Positions 26,401 through 34,784 are shown, numbered from the stretch's first letter. The stretch: DNA of 64,000 nucleotides from JBQSUQ01 sp052384575 (GCA_052384575.1 JBQSUQ010000015.1), one strand, 5' to 3'. Notes: generated from the sequence alone by a model not told the origin. Made by a program: numbers and translations.

Positions 26401-27391
26401 CTGCTTTTGGTTTTGCCCCACGTCCTGTTGCCCCTTCGTCACGGATTTCACCGCCTGAACCCGTTGCCGCCCCAGGGAATGGCGAAATGGCAGTCGGGTG
26501 GTTGTGGGTTTCCACTTTCATTAAAATGTGGGCATCTTCTTGGTGATAGCGATATTGCCCGTCTTGGTCTGGGAAGAAACGCCCCACTTCAGACCCCACC
26601 ATTACCGCTGCATTATCTTTATAAGCAGAAAGCACGTAATCAGGGGTTTTCTCGAAGGTGTTTTTGATCATTTTAAACAAGGATTTGTCCTGTTTTTCGC
26701 CATCAATCGTCCAGTCGGCGTTGAAAATTTTATGACGACAGTGTTCTGAGTTCGCTTGGGCGAACATATACAACTCAATATCGTGCGGATTGCGACCAAG
26801 TGCGGTGAAATTTTCCACCAAATAGTCGATTTCATCTTCCGCCAATGCCAAGCCTAACTCCACGTTTGCGACTTCTAACGCTTTACGACCGCCACCTAGT
26901 ACGTCCACCACGGTAAATTCTTTCGGATCCTGTTGAGCGAATAATTTATCGGCTTGCTCCGCATTATCTAATACGGTTTCTAACATTCTGTCGTGCAATA
27001 AGCCTTTGAGTGTCGCTAATTGCTCAGCGGTTAATTCGGCAGAAAACTCAAAGTAATACGCCAAACCACGCTCAATGCGGTTCACTTCGTTCAAACCGCA
27101 GTTGTGGGCGATGTCTGTCGCTTTAGATGACCAAGAAGAAATGGTGCCAAGGCGTGGTGTGACTATTAAGCAAAAGCCCACTGGATCGTGTTCCGCAAGG
27201 GTTGGACCATAATGTAAAAGCTCTTTTAATTTGCTTTCTTGATCGGCTGAAAGAGCCGCGTTTAGGTCAATAAAATGCACATATTCGGCATAGACTGATT
27301 TAACAGGTAATTGATTTTGTTCGAATTTTTGTTGAAATTGAGATAAACGGAAGTCAGAAAGGGCAGGTGAGCCACGGAAAGTTTGTAACAT
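23498..27391 (-). CDS. purL: Phosphoribosylformylglycinamidine synthase
   Basis: PurL converts FGAR, glutamine and ATP to FGAM in purine synthesis. At 1297 residues it is the large single-chain form of proteobacteria. The N-terminal and AIR-synthetase-like domains contain KVETHNHPTAISPFPGAATG and HDVGAGGLSNAMPELVHD. The C-terminal glutaminase contains the nucleophile in LGVCNGCQMVSNL and the catalytic pair in MPHPERVFR. It is a lone gene with a PurR operator upstream. Its G+C is visibly higher than that of neighbouring panF, with several lines above 50%. Confidence 0.98.
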   Translation of the reverse strand: MLQTFRGSPALSDFRLSQFQQKFEQNQLPVKSVYAEYVHFIDLNAALSADQESKLKELLHYGPTLAEHDPVGFCLIVTPRLGTISSWSSKATDIAHNCGLNEVNRIERGLAYYFEFSAELTAEQLATLKGLLHDRMLETVLDNAEQADKLFAQQDPKEFTVVDVLGGGRKALEVANVELGLALAEDEIDYLVENFTALGRNPHDIELYMFAQANSEHCRHKIFNADWTIDGEKQDKSLFKMIKNTFEKTPDYVLSAYKDNAAVMVGSEVGRFFPDQDGQYRYHQEDAHILMKVETHNHPTAISPFPGAATGSGGEIRDEGATGRGAKPKAGLTGFSVSNLVIPNFEQPWENPLSKPNRIASALDIMIEGPLGGAAFNNEFGRPALLGYFRTYEEKVNSFAGVETRGYHKPIMLAGGIGNIRGEHVQKGEIPVGAKLIVLGGPAMNIGLGGGAASSMASGKSKEDLDFASVQRENPEMERRCQEVIDRCWQLGEENPILFIHDVGAGGLSNAMPELVHDGDRGGKFDLRSILCDEKGMSPLEIWCNESQERYVLAVAPEKLELFTALCERERAPFAVIGEATEEKHLTLHDSHFDNNPIDLPMNVLLGKTPKMSRNAVSKTVQNPPLAQDGIELKEALHRVLRLPAVAEKTFLITIGDRSVTAMVARDQMVGPWQIPVADCAVTTASLDSYHGEAMSMGERTPTALLDFGASARLAVAEAITNIAATDIGDIKRIKLSANWMSAAGHEGEDAGLYEAVKAVGEELCPALGITIPVGKDSMSMKTTWDENGEQKTVTAPLSLIISAFARVEDVRKTVTPQLRTDKGHSRLLLIDLGEGKNRLGATALAQVYKQLGDKPADVVNVEQLKNFFNAMQALVSQGKLLAYHDRSDGGLITTLAEMAFAGNCGVNVDISALGDNDLAVLFNEELGAVIQVADSDFNQVRDILNAHGLLGLTKELGSVVDGDLFEISRGTRKLLSEKRSELRGIWAELTHQIQRLRDNPACADQEFETKKDPNNKGLSVHLTYDINEDIAAPFINKGVKPSVAILREQGVNSHYEMAAAFDRAGFNAIDVHMSDLMSGRRNLKDFNALVACGGFSYGDVLGAGGGWAKSILFNPMLRDQFSQFFANPNTLALGVCNGCQMVSNLAEIIPGTENWPRFVRNKSERFEARVGLVKINDTNNHWFAGMAGSHMPIAVSHGEGQAEFKGADQLQNLQNQNLVIVQYIDNNLQPTEVYPANPNGSPFGITAIGNADGRVAIMMPHPERVFRAVSNSWYPEEWQEDGAWMRMFRNARVTLK

Positions 27392-27436
27392 TGAATTCTA
27401 CCTTGTTTAATAAAAATAGGGAAAATGAATGCGCTT

Positions 27437-27442
27437 ATTATA
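27437..27442 (-). promoter_or_regulatory. Candidate -10 box of the purL promoter
   Basis: TATAAT on the minus strand, about 50 bp before the purL start and 18-23 bp downstream of the PurR operator. The operator covers the expected -35 region, where no clear consensus hexamer is seen. Confidence 0.55.
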
Positions 27443-27459
27443 AAGGAAATCAGCAGAAA

Positions 27460-27475
27460 ACGAAAACGTTTGCGT
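27460..27475. promoter_or_regulatory. PurR operator upstream of purL
   Basis: ACGAAAACGTTTGCGT is a near-perfect match to the 16-bp PurR box of gamma-proteobacteria (ACGCAAACGTTTGCGT type). It lies 69-84 bp upstream of the purL start and overlaps the expected -35 region, consistent with repression by PurR with hypoxanthine or guanine. Confidence 0.85.
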
Positions 27476-27489
27476 AGCAAATTCAATGC

Positions 27490-27522
27490 AAAAAAAGTGC
27501 GGTATTTTTCACCGCACTTTTT
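27490..27522 (-). terminator. Uptake-sequence terminator after panF
   Basis: AAGTGCGGT and ACCGCACTT face each other over a 7-base loop, with a T run after the stem on the minus strand, 20 bp after the panF stop. Confidence 0.88.
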
Positions 27523-27542
27523 ATATTAAGACAAGACTTCAA

Positions 27543-29018
27543 TTACGCCTTTTCGCCAAATTTATTTCCGACTAAAAAGGCGATTAATCCCCATACTAAT
27601 GAAGGTACAATTTCATGGAATTTGCTAAATAATTTAACTGTTTGTACCAAATAATTGAGCGGTTGCGCTAAGGTATTTAAATCAACGCCTTTCATTTGTA
27701 CAAGGAAAATATAGCAGCCTAAACCAACGAGCATTGAGCTGATTGCACCATAAGCATTGGCTTTATCCCAATAAATACCCAACACAATGACCCAAAGGAA
27801 AGCCGCTTCTAAACCACCAAAAGCAAATAGATTAAGCCAAATGATCATATCCGGTGGATTCAATGCTGCCCAAATTAAAAGTACAGTAATAATCAGGGTA
27901 ATTAAGGATGAAAATAGACTAATTTTCTTTTGGTTATCTGCCATTTCTGGTTTGACTGACAAGTACAAATCTTTCACAAAAATAGAGGAAGATTGAATGA
28001 GCTGCGCATCGATAGTCGACATAATCGCTGACATTGGTGCAGCTAAGAAAATCCCTGCAACAATTGGCGGTAGCACTTGTAACATTAAGGTTGGAATGAC
28101 CTGATCTGGTACCGTTAAGGTTGGTAAAATGGCGCGACCTAAAGCACCAGATAAATGCATGCCAAGCATAACAACTGTTAAAATAACCGTACCGATTAAC
28201 ATACCTCTATGCAGCGCTTTGGTATCTTTGAATGCCATGCAACGTACTGCGGTGTGCGGCAAACCAACTACGCCAAAACAAACCAACACCCAGAAAGATG
28301 CCATAAATTGAAAACCTAACATATCATTAGGACCGTACGGACTCACTAAGTGCGGATCAATTTCTGTGAGTTTTTGCACCGCACTTTCAACACCGCCAGC
28401 CGCATAAATAACGCCACCTAGTAGGATTACCGTACCAATCATCATAACAGTTCCTTGGATGGTATCTGTCAAGACCACTGCTCTGAAGCCTCCGATGAAG
28501 GTGTAAATTCCTACGGTTACTGCAAAAATTAATAAGGCTTTGGTATAAGAAATGCCAATGGTGGTTTCTAATAAACGCGCGCCACCAATAAATTGTGTCA
28601 TCATGGCGGCAAAAAAGGCGATTAATAATGCGATACTGGCGATCCAAACCAAATATTTATTTTTGTAACGATGTAACAATAAATCATTGATAGTTAAAGC
28701 TTTACTTTCACGAGAAAGCAAGGCGAATTTTTTACCTAACGCCCCTAATGCTAACCAAACTGCTGGCACTTGGATCATGGCTAACAATACCCAGCCTAAT
28801 CCAAATTTATAAGCAGCACCAGGACCGCCCACAAAAGAGCTAGCACTAGCATAGGTTGCTGCCGTTGTCATTGCTAGCACAAACCCCGTCATTGAGCGAT
28901 TACCTACATAGTATTCAGTGAGGAAATCACCTTTTTGACGTTTAGTGTAGGCATAAAAAGCAGCACCAAAAACAAAGACTAAATAAATAACTAAGGGAAC
29001 TAAAATACCAAGGTTCAT
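27543..29018 (-). CDS. panF: Sodium/pantothenate symporter
   Basis: PanF belongs to the sodium:solute symporter (SSS) family and imports pantothenate for coenzyme A synthesis. It has 491 residues and about 13 membrane segments. The N-terminal stretch TEYYVGNRSMTGFVLAMTTA and the segment YASASSFVGGPGAAYKFGLGW are typical of PanF. YhdT is encoded 10 bp upstream, the same pairing as in E. coli. Haemophilus needs pantothenate from outside, which fits the presence of a dedicated transporter. Confidence 0.93.
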   Translation of the reverse strand: MNLGILVPLVIYLVFVFGAAFYAYTKRQKGDFLTEYYVGNRSMTGFVLAMTTAATYASASSFVGGPGAAYKFGLGWVLLAMIQVPAVWLALGALGKKFALLSRESKALTINDLLLHRYKNKYLVWIASIALLIAFFAAMMTQFIGGARLLETTIGISYTKALLIFAVTVGIYTFIGGFRAVVLTDTIQGTVMMIGTVILLGGVIYAAGGVESAVQKLTEIDPHLVSPYGPNDMLGFQFMASFWVLVCFGVVGLPHTAVRCMAFKDTKALHRGMLIGTVILTVVMLGMHLSGALGRAILPTLTVPDQVIPTLMLQVLPPIVAGIFLAAPMSAIMSTIDAQLIQSSSIFVKDLYLSVKPEMADNQKKISLFSSLITLIITVLLIWAALNPPDMIIWLNLFAFGGLEAAFLWVIVLGIYWDKANAYGAISSMLVGLGCYIFLVQMKGVDLNTLAQPLNYLVQTVKLFSKFHEIVPSLVWGLIAFLVGNKFGEKA

Positions 29019-29028
29019 GTTACAACTC

Positions 29029-29268
29029 CTACTTTGTATTCAAATCAATATCCTGAAAAACAATTTTTATAAGCCAATAAGCCACCACGATAAAAAGGAT
29101 TGGCAAATAAATACAAGATAGTTCAAACCAAAGTGGGAAACCGAGTGGACCCACGCTGTCTTTTGGTAAATAAGCGCAGATCGCCCAGCCGAGCATATAT
29201 AGAATGGTAAGTCCCAAAGCCCAGCGCGCTTCTTTCGTCGCTTGTTTATAGCGTTGTTGTAAGTTCAT
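29029..29268 (-). CDS. yhdT: YhdT family membrane protein (DUF997)
   Basis: A 79-residue protein with two hydrophobic segments at about 15-35 and 47-70. The tryptophan-rich region ILYMLGWAICAYLP and the phrase LGFPLWFELSCIYLPI match YhdT. It is almost always encoded just before panF and is presumed to be its small membrane partner, but its function is unproven. It lies 70 bp after accC, past a terminator. Confidence 0.87.
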   Translation of the reverse strand: MNLQQRYKQATKEARWALGLTILYMLGWAICAYLPKDSVGPLGFPLWFELSCIYLPILFIVVAYWLIKIVFQDIDLNTK

Positions 29269-29294
29269 ATAAGCCTCCGAGTAAAGTTATAAAA

Positions 29295-29319
29295 AAAGTG
29301 GATTATAATCATCCACTTT
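29295..29319 (-). terminator. Intrinsic terminator after accC
   Basis: AAAGTGGAT pairs with ATCCACTTT; on the minus strand seven T follow the stem, about 20 bp after the accC stop. Confidence 0.88.
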
Positions 29320-29338
29320 AAATTTTGATTTTTGGCTA

Positions 29339-30682
29339 TTAACTGATACCCAATTTTTTCTCTAAATAATGGATATTGGTTCCGCCTTTTTGGAAATTTT
29401 CGTCTTCCAAGATCAGATTATGCAATGGTATGTTGGTCTTAATGCCATCAATAATCGTCTCAGATAATGCATTTTGCATACGACGAATAGCCCCTTCACG
29501 ATTGTCAGCATAGGTAATTAATTTCGCAATCATAGAATCATAATGTGGAGGTACTGTATAGCCCGCGTAAACATGGGAATCCCAACGAACACCTAACCCA
29601 CCCGGAGAATGTAAATGACTCACTTTTCCAGGAGAAGGTAAGAAAGTTTTAGGATCTTCTGCGTTAATACGACATTCAATAGCATGACCTTTCACTTTAA
29701 TATCTTCTTGTTTAATTGAAAGCGGTAAACCCGCTGCAATACGTAACTGCTCTTTTACTAAGTCAACACCTGTAATCATTTCTGTGATTGGGTGTTCAAC
29801 TTGAATACGTGTATTCATTTCAATAAAGTAGAATTCACCATTTTCATAGAGGAATTCAAATGTACCCGCGCCACGATAACCAATTTCTACACAGGCTTTG
29901 GCACAGCGTTCACCGATATCACGACGCACTTCTTCAGTAATTCCCGGTGCAGGCGCTTCCTCGACAACTTTTTGGTGACGACGTTGCATAGAACAATCAC
30001 GCTCTGCTAGATAAACTGCATTACCATGCGTATCCGCTAATACTTGGATCTCCACATGACGTGGATTCTCCAAATATTTTTCCATATACACCATATCATT
30101 ATTAAAAGCAGCTTTTGCTTCGGCTTTTGTCATCGCAATGCTATCTTCTAAAGTCTCAACATTACGCACAACACGCATACCACGACCACCGCCGCCGCCT
30201 GAAGCTTTAATTAATACAGGGAAACCGATGCGTTTTGCGATTTCTTTATTTTTCGCCATATCTGAGCCCAATGGACCATCAGAACCTGGTACACAGGGTA
30301 CTCCCGCTTTCTTCATTGCATGGATTGCTGAAACTTTATCACCCATTAAACGAATAACATCAGCAGTAGGCCCAATAAAGATAAAACCTGAACGTTCAAC
30401 TTGCTCCGCAAAATCTGCATTTTCAGATAAAAAGCCATAACCAGGATGAATAGCATCAGCACCAGTTACTTCTGCAGCTGCAATAATAGCAGGGATGTTT
30501 AAATAACTTTTTGCGGAAGGTGCAGGACCAATACAAATGGTTTCATCCGCTAATAAAACGTGTTTCAATTCACGATCTGCGGTGGAATGTACGGCAACGG
30601 TTTTAATGCCAAGCTCTTTACAAGCGCGTAAAATACGCAATGCAATTTCGCCTCGGTTAGCAATAACCACTTTTTCTAACAT
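29339..30682 (-). CDS. accC: Acetyl-CoA carboxylase, biotin carboxylase subunit
   Basis: AccC carboxylates the biotin on AccB with bicarbonate and ATP, the first step of fatty-acid synthesis. It has 447 residues. The biotin carboxylase N-terminal MLEKVVIANRGEIALRILRA, the glycine-rich ATP-grasp loop KASGGGGGRGMRVV near 160, and the active-site segment EMNTRIQVEHPITEM near 290 are present. It is 76 bp downstream of accB in the usual accBC operon. Confidence 0.98.
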   Translation of the reverse strand: MLEKVVIANRGEIALRILRACKELGIKTVAVHSTADRELKHVLLADETICIGPAPSAKSYLNIPAIIAAAEVTGADAIHPGYGFLSENADFAEQVERSGFIFIGPTADVIRLMGDKVSAIHAMKKAGVPCVPGSDGPLGSDMAKNKEIAKRIGFPVLIKASGGGGGRGMRVVRNVETLEDSIAMTKAEAKAAFNNDMVYMEKYLENPRHVEIQVLADTHGNAVYLAERDCSMQRRHQKVVEEAPAPGITEEVRRDIGERCAKACVEIGYRGAGTFEFLYENGEFYFIEMNTRIQVEHPITEMITGVDLVKEQLRIAAGLPLSIKQEDIKVKGHAIECRINAEDPKTFLPSPGKVSHLHSPGGLGVRWDSHVYAGYTVPPHYDSMIAKLITYADNREGAIRRMQNALSETIIDGIKTNIPLHNLILEDENFQKGGTNIHYLEKKLGIS

Positions 30683-30758
30683 AAGATTATTCCAATTTTT
30701 TGCAATTTAATAAGATAGAAAGAGTGGGGAAAATTCCCCACTACAAAATAGAAACAAA

Positions 30759-31229
30759 TTATTCGATGATAATTAATGGTTCATCAAACTCTACCGCATT
30801 ACCATCGTTGATTAAAATTGCTTTAACAACGCCAGCTTTATCTGCTTCAATGCGGTTCATCATTTTCATTGCTTCAACAATACAAAGGGCATCGCCTACT
30901 TTAACGGATTGGCCAACTTCAACGAACGCTTTTGCATCAGGGCTTGGACTACGGTAGAACGTACCAACCATTGGCGAACGAATCACATGTCCCGATAAAT
31001 CATCAGCTGCTGGCGCAGGAGCAGCAGGCGCAGCTGCTGGTGTTGCAACTGGAGCAGCAACTTGAACTGGCGCAGGTGCTGCTGGAATATTATATTGAAC
31101 AGAACTAGGTGCTGCAGAACCACGACTAATGCGAACAGACTCTTCTCCTTCAGAAATTTCTAATTCCATAATGCCTGATTCTTCAACTAATTCGATAAGT
31201 TTTTTAATTTTACGAATATCCATTGCCAT
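30759..31229 (-). CDS. accB: Acetyl-CoA carboxylase, biotin carboxyl carrier protein
   Basis: AccB carries carboxybiotin between AccC and the transferase. It has 156 residues: an N-terminal MDIRKIKKLIELVEESGI helix, an Ala/Pro-rich linker (about 46-75), and a biotinyl domain with the biotin-attachment site VEAMKMMN (Lys122). AGGA lies before the first ATG at 31229; an internal ATG two codons later matches the E. coli start. It follows aroQ by 169 bp, and an uptake sequence lies in the gap. Confidence 0.97.
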   Translation of the reverse strand: MAMDIRKIKKLIELVEESGIMELEISEGEESVRISRGSAAPSSVQYNIPAAPAPVQVAAPVATPAAAPAAPAPAADDLSGHVIRSPMVGTFYRSPSPDAKAFVEVGQSVKVGDALCIVEAMKMMNRIEADKAGVVKAILINDGNAVEFDEPLIIIE

Positions 31230-31398
31230 AATTTGGTTTTCCTAAATAGTAAAGATGAGATCACACTTTATTAGACGACAAATTTACACAAAAGTGCGGT
31301 TAAAAAAATGGATTTTTTAAGTTTGCACAAGATTACCCGAAAAACAGTGTTTTGGCGATAATTTTATGCAAAATTGATACAAATTTATGCTTTTTCGT

Positions 31399-31833
31399 CT
31401 ATTTAGCTAAATATTGTTGTGCAAAATCTAACGCATATTCATAGCCTTTTGCACCAAAACCACAAATTACCCCTTCAGCAACATCACTAAAATACGAATG
31501 GTGACGAAATGGCTCACGTTTATGCACATTAGACAAATGCACTTCAACAAAGGGAATCGCCACAGCAAGCAAAGCATCGCGCAAAGCGACACTCGTATGT
31601 GTGAATGCTCCGGGATTGATAATAATAAAATCAACTTGTTGAAAACTTTGATGAATTTTATCAATTAATTTTTCTTCGCTATTGGATTGGAAACAAGTTA
31701 ACTTTATCCCTTTTTGGCTTGCAAGTGCGGTTAAATTTTTCTCAATTTCTGCTAAGGTCAAACTGCCATAATGCTTAGGCTCACGAGCGCCAAGCATATT
31801 GAGATTTGGACCATTCAAAAGCAATATTTTCAT
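31399..31833 (-). CDS. aroQ: 3-dehydroquinate dehydratase, type II
   Basis: AroQ makes 3-dehydroshikimate in the shikimate pathway. The 144-residue type II enzyme has LLLNGPNLNMLG (4-15), the active-site loop with the catalytic Tyr (EPKHYGSL), NPGAFTHTSVALRDAL near 75-90 and VEVHLSNVHKREPFRHHSY near 98-116. It is upstream of accB-accC, a common neighbourhood in gamma-proteobacteria. Confidence 0.96.
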   Translation of the reverse strand: MKILLLNGPNLNMLGAREPKHYGSLTLAEIEKNLTALASQKGIKLTCFQSNSEEKLIDKIHQSFQQVDFIIINPGAFTHTSVALRDALLAVAIPFVEVHLSNVHKREPFRHHSYFSDVAEGVICGFGAKGYEYALDFAQQYLAK

Positions 31834-31891
31834 AGGCTATCCTTTTGGCTCGCTATTATGCGGTATTTTAAATTTATGGGTGGTCTAACCA

Positions 31892-32884
31892 TTAACGAAT
31901 TTGCTGAATAAATTCAGAATCTAACTCCGCAATTGGCAATGAGGAACCTTGCCAAGCACGAACAACCTGATAATCCATCAAATCTAAGGTATCCAAACCT
32001 GGCACCGTATTCGGCGTATATTGTTGAGCAATACGCGCTAATTGTGTCAGTCCAAAACTACTTTCAATAGAAGAACTAATCACCGCCTTCAAACCAAGTT
32101 GATGGGCTTGCTGAATTAAATCCACACATTTTTCTAATGAGCCCACTAGTGTTGGCTTAATGACAATTGCTGCTAAATGCGGTTGTTGCTGAACTTGAAA
32201 ACCCGCATCTCTAACAGTTTCATCCCAAGCAATTGCAATTTCGGTTTCTTGTGCAAACTGCAAGCTTTGTTCTGGTGTTTTGCAAGGTTCTTCTAAAAAT
32301 TGAATTCGAGCGCGATGTTCTGGTTTCACATATTTAGCAAACATAGCTGCTTTTTCAAGCGACCAACTACGGTTTGCGTCAAGACGTAACTGCAAATCAG
32401 GAATGGCTTCTAATAGCATATCAGCAATCAGGCCATCACGATTAGCTTCGTACATGCCTACTTTAATTTTGGCCACTTTTTCGCCTTGCATTTGGCTTAA
32501 AGGCTCATAAAGTTCATCAGGATCGCCATAACACAAGGGCGCAACTTGATAATTACCTTGTTCTCCAAGTAATCCTTTCATTTCAGCAAAAGCACAACTT
32601 AAACCAAAAGCAACAGATGGATAAAGCCCATCTAAACTGAGCTTTTTATTTTGCGCGCGTGTCACATCCCATTGTTGTAGCCACGCTATTGCTTGTTCTT
32701 TCGCTTGTTCTAGGGTTTCTTGACTAAACTCAGGTAAAGGGGCAATTTCGCCCCAACCTTCAGATTCACCACAACGAATTTGCACCAAAAGACCTTCTCG
32801 TTTTTTCAAAAAACGATTACGCAAAATCAATTGGCTATCGACAGGAATACTATATTGATATAAATGAAAGGTTCTTATTGTCAT
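31892..32884 (-). CDS. menC: o-Succinylbenzoate synthase
   Basis: MenC dehydrates SHCHC to o-succinylbenzoate in menaquinone synthesis. It has 330 residues and belongs to the enolase superfamily: AKIKVGMYE carries the catalytic Lys, and LDANRSWSLEKA, QFLEEPC and AWDETVRD carry the Mg ligands. VIKPTLVGS gives the second lysine. It starts 2 bp after the stop of a small membrane gene, with menB and menH further upstream. Confidence 0.94.
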   Translation of the reverse strand: MTIRTFHLYQYSIPVDSQLILRNRFLKKREGLLVQIRCGESEGWGEIAPLPEFSQETLEQAKEQAIAWLQQWDVTRAQNKKLSLDGLYPSVAFGLSCAFAEMKGLLGEQGNYQVAPLCYGDPDELYEPLSQMQGEKVAKIKVGMYEANRDGLIADMLLEAIPDLQLRLDANRSWSLEKAAMFAKYVKPEHRARIQFLEEPCKTPEQSLQFAQETEIAIAWDETVRDAGFQVQQQPHLAAIVIKPTLVGSLEKCVDLIQQAHQLGLKAVISSSIESSFGLTQLARIAQQYTPNTVPGLDTLDLMDYQVVRAWQGSSLPIAELDSEFIQQIR

Positions 32885-32886
32885 CG

Positions 32887-33045
32887 CTATTTTTCACATT
32901 GTTGGGTGATTTCATTATAGCTGCCACCATAATCTAAACAGGTATCTTTGGCATCAAAAATAAAAAAGACAGCGGCACATAAAATTAATGTGATGAGCAG
33001 TAAAACCATCAGAAAACCCATAAATCCCTTTTTCCAAGATATCAT
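32887..33045 (-). CDS. Small membrane protein upstream of menC, unrecognised
   Basis: A 52-codon gene with AAGGACA 5 bases before its ATG. The protein reads MISWKKGFMGFLMV, then a hydrophobic segment (residues 8-30) and a short tail with two cysteines, TCLDYGGSYNEITQQCEK. The stop is 2 bp from the menC start, so it is probably translated with menC. The single membrane helix and tail are a plausible real product; this kind of small ORF is common in Haemophilus annotations. No function is assigned. Confidence 0.7.
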   Translation of the reverse strand: MISWKKGFMGFLMVLLLITLILCAAVFFIFDAKDTCLDYGGSYNEITQQCEK

Positions 33046-33067
33046 CACAATGTCCTTATAGAAATGA

Positions 33068-33106
33068 AAAGTGCGGTGAAAACTTTTATGATTTTAACCG
33101 CACTTT
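33068..33106 (-). terminator. Uptake-sequence terminator after menB
   Basis: AAAGTGCGGT (33068-33077) and ACCGCACTTT (33097-33106) face each other across a 19-base loop, 11 bp after the menB stop. The loop is long, so it may be a weak terminator. Confidence 0.7.
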
Positions 33107-33116
33107 AATTGATTAA

Positions 33117-33974
33117 TTAAGGGTTACGCTTAAATTTGCTGAAGTCTGGTGCGCGTTTTTCGTTGAACGCATTGCGACCTTCCTGCCCTTCCTCTGTCAT
33201 ATAGAACAACATGGTCGCGTTACCTGCAAGTTCTTGCAAACCCGCTTGGCCATCACAATCCGCATTTAACGCTGCTTTCAAACAACGTAATGCAATTGGA
33301 CTGTTGCGTAACATTTCACGACACCAACGTACCGTTTCTTTTTCTAAATCTGCATAAGGCACAACTGTATTCACTAAGCCCATTTCTAATGCTTCTTTAG
33401 CATCATATTGGCGACATAGGAACCAAATTTCGCGCGCTTTTTTCTGACCAACAATACGAGCCATGTAGCTTGCGCCCCAGCCACCATCAAATGAGCCTAC
33501 TTTTGGACCTGTTTGACCAAAAATCGCATTTTCTGCCGCAATGGTTAAGTCACATAACATATGAAGAACATGACCACCACCAATCGCATAACCTGCCACC
33601 ATTGCCACTACAGGTTTTGGACAGCTGCGAATATCACGTTGGAAATCCAATACATTTAAGTGATGAACACCGCTTTCATCTTTATAGCCACCGTAATCAC
33701 CGCGCACTTTTTGGTCACCACCTGAACAGAAGGCTTTTTCACCTTGTCCTGTTAGCACGATCACGCCGATTTTTTCATCAAAACGCGCATCTGAAAAAGC
33801 TTGGATCATTTCTTTTACCGTTTGTGGACGGAAGGCATTTCTCACTTCTGGACGGTTAATGGTAATTTTAGCAATGCCGTCAGCAGATTTATGGTAAAGA
33901 ATATCCGTATAGCCTGCGCTATGATCTGCCCATTCAACTGGGGCATAAAGTACATCATCTTTTGGATTTTGCAT
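33117..33974 (-). CDS. menB: 1,4-dihydroxy-2-naphthoyl-CoA synthase
   Basis: MenB closes the ring of o-succinylbenzoyl-CoA in menaquinone synthesis. The start at 33974 has GAAGGAA upstream and gives 285 residues, as in E. coli; the frame to 34010 is too long. Crotonase-fold motifs are seen: GEKAFCSGGDQKVRG, VAMVAGYAIGGGHVLHMLCDLTIA and FGQTGPKVGSFDGGWG, containing the substrate-binding oxyanion-hole residues. menH lies 66 bp upstream, with an uptake sequence in the gap; menC follows after a small gene. Confidence 0.97.
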   Translation of the reverse strand: MQNPKDDVLYAPVEWADHSAGYTDILYHKSADGIAKITINRPEVRNAFRPQTVKEMIQAFSDARFDEKIGVIVLTGQGEKAFCSGGDQKVRGDYGGYKDESGVHHLNVLDFQRDIRSCPKPVVAMVAGYAIGGGHVLHMLCDLTIAAENAIFGQTGPKVGSFDGGWGASYMARIVGQKKAREIWFLCRQYDAKEALEMGLVNTVVPYADLEKETVRWCREMLRNSPIALRCLKAALNADCDGQAGLQELAGNATMLFYMTEEGQEGRNAFNEKRAPDFSKFKRNP

Positions 33975-34040
33975 GATAAATTCCTTCAAATAAGCAAAAA
34001 GTGCGGTCATTATAACGAAAGTTTTTGCGCTTTCCCACTT

Positions 34041-34769
34041 TTAAACACAAATCTGCGCCAATAGTTCGGCAAATGACTCAGGGTTTTCATTATGCGCATT
34101 ATGCCCTGCGTTAGCGATTTGGTAAAAATTCAGTGCGGATTGCTTTGCCATTGCGGTAAATTTTTTATCTTTTTCGCCCACGACATAATCAATCGGCACT
34201 TTATTCTGTGCAAGCAACGGGCGGAAATCAGGTTGTTTTGCTAAAGAAGTGGCCAGCAACATTTTAGCCACACTTTCCCCACTATTTAACGAACGTTGAG
34301 CAATGATCTCAGCTGTTTGTTGTTGTGAAAGATGAGAGAATACCGGCTGGCGATACCAATCTTGCAACACATTTTCAATATCTTCATTAGCAAAACGCTG
34401 CGCCCATTGTAAATCATTCTGCCAACGCTGTTGTCGTTCTTGCTCGGTTTGCAATCCTAAATTGGCTCCTTCTAAAATCAGGCGTTGTAGCTTGCCTTTG
34501 CGCACATGTTGCGATAATGCATAGTGCAAAGCCAAACGCCCACCCAGCGAATAGCCAATCAAAATATAGGGATTATCATTAGTAATTTCTGCTATTTTTT
34601 GCGACAGATATTGCGTCGTCTGCGAAAAATCCTCTACTGAAAGCGCTTTATTTTCGCCATGAAAAGGTAAATCAATCGCCACACAATTAAAGTGCGGTAA
34701 TTTTTCCATGACTTTTAGCCAATCATTTTTTGTACCTAGCAAGCCATGTAAAAAAATCAAAATAGGCAT
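34041..34769 (-). CDS. menH: 2-succinyl-6-hydroxy-2,4-cyclohexadiene-1-carboxylate synthase
   Basis: MenH is an alpha/beta hydrolase that removes pyruvate to form SHCHC. The start at 34769 (MPILIFLHGLLGTKNDW) has GGAG five bases upstream; a GTG two codons earlier is less likely. It has 242 residues. The nucleophile elbow is IGYSLGGRLALHYAL near 85-100, and the C-terminal catalytic histidine is in ANAGHNAHNENP. MenH activity is inferred from fold and men-gene context (menB, menC adjacent). Confidence 0.88.
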   Translation of the reverse strand: MPILIFLHGLLGTKNDWLKVMEKLPHFNCVAIDLPFHGENKALSVEDFSQTTQYLSQKIAEITNDNPYILIGYSLGGRLALHYALSQHVRKGKLQRLILEGANLGLQTEQERQQRWQNDLQWAQRFANEDIENVLQDWYRQPVFSHLSQQQTAEIIAQRSLNSGESVAKMLLATSLAKQPDFRPLLAQNKVPIDYVVGEKDKKFTAMAKQSALNFYQIANAGHNAHNENPESFAELLAQICV

Positions 34770-34784
34770 ATACACTCCATAAAA

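Noticed and set aside
23850..26749. Many plus-strand frames opposite purL
   Set aside because: The high G+C of purL lowers stop codon frequency; none has a recognisable product.
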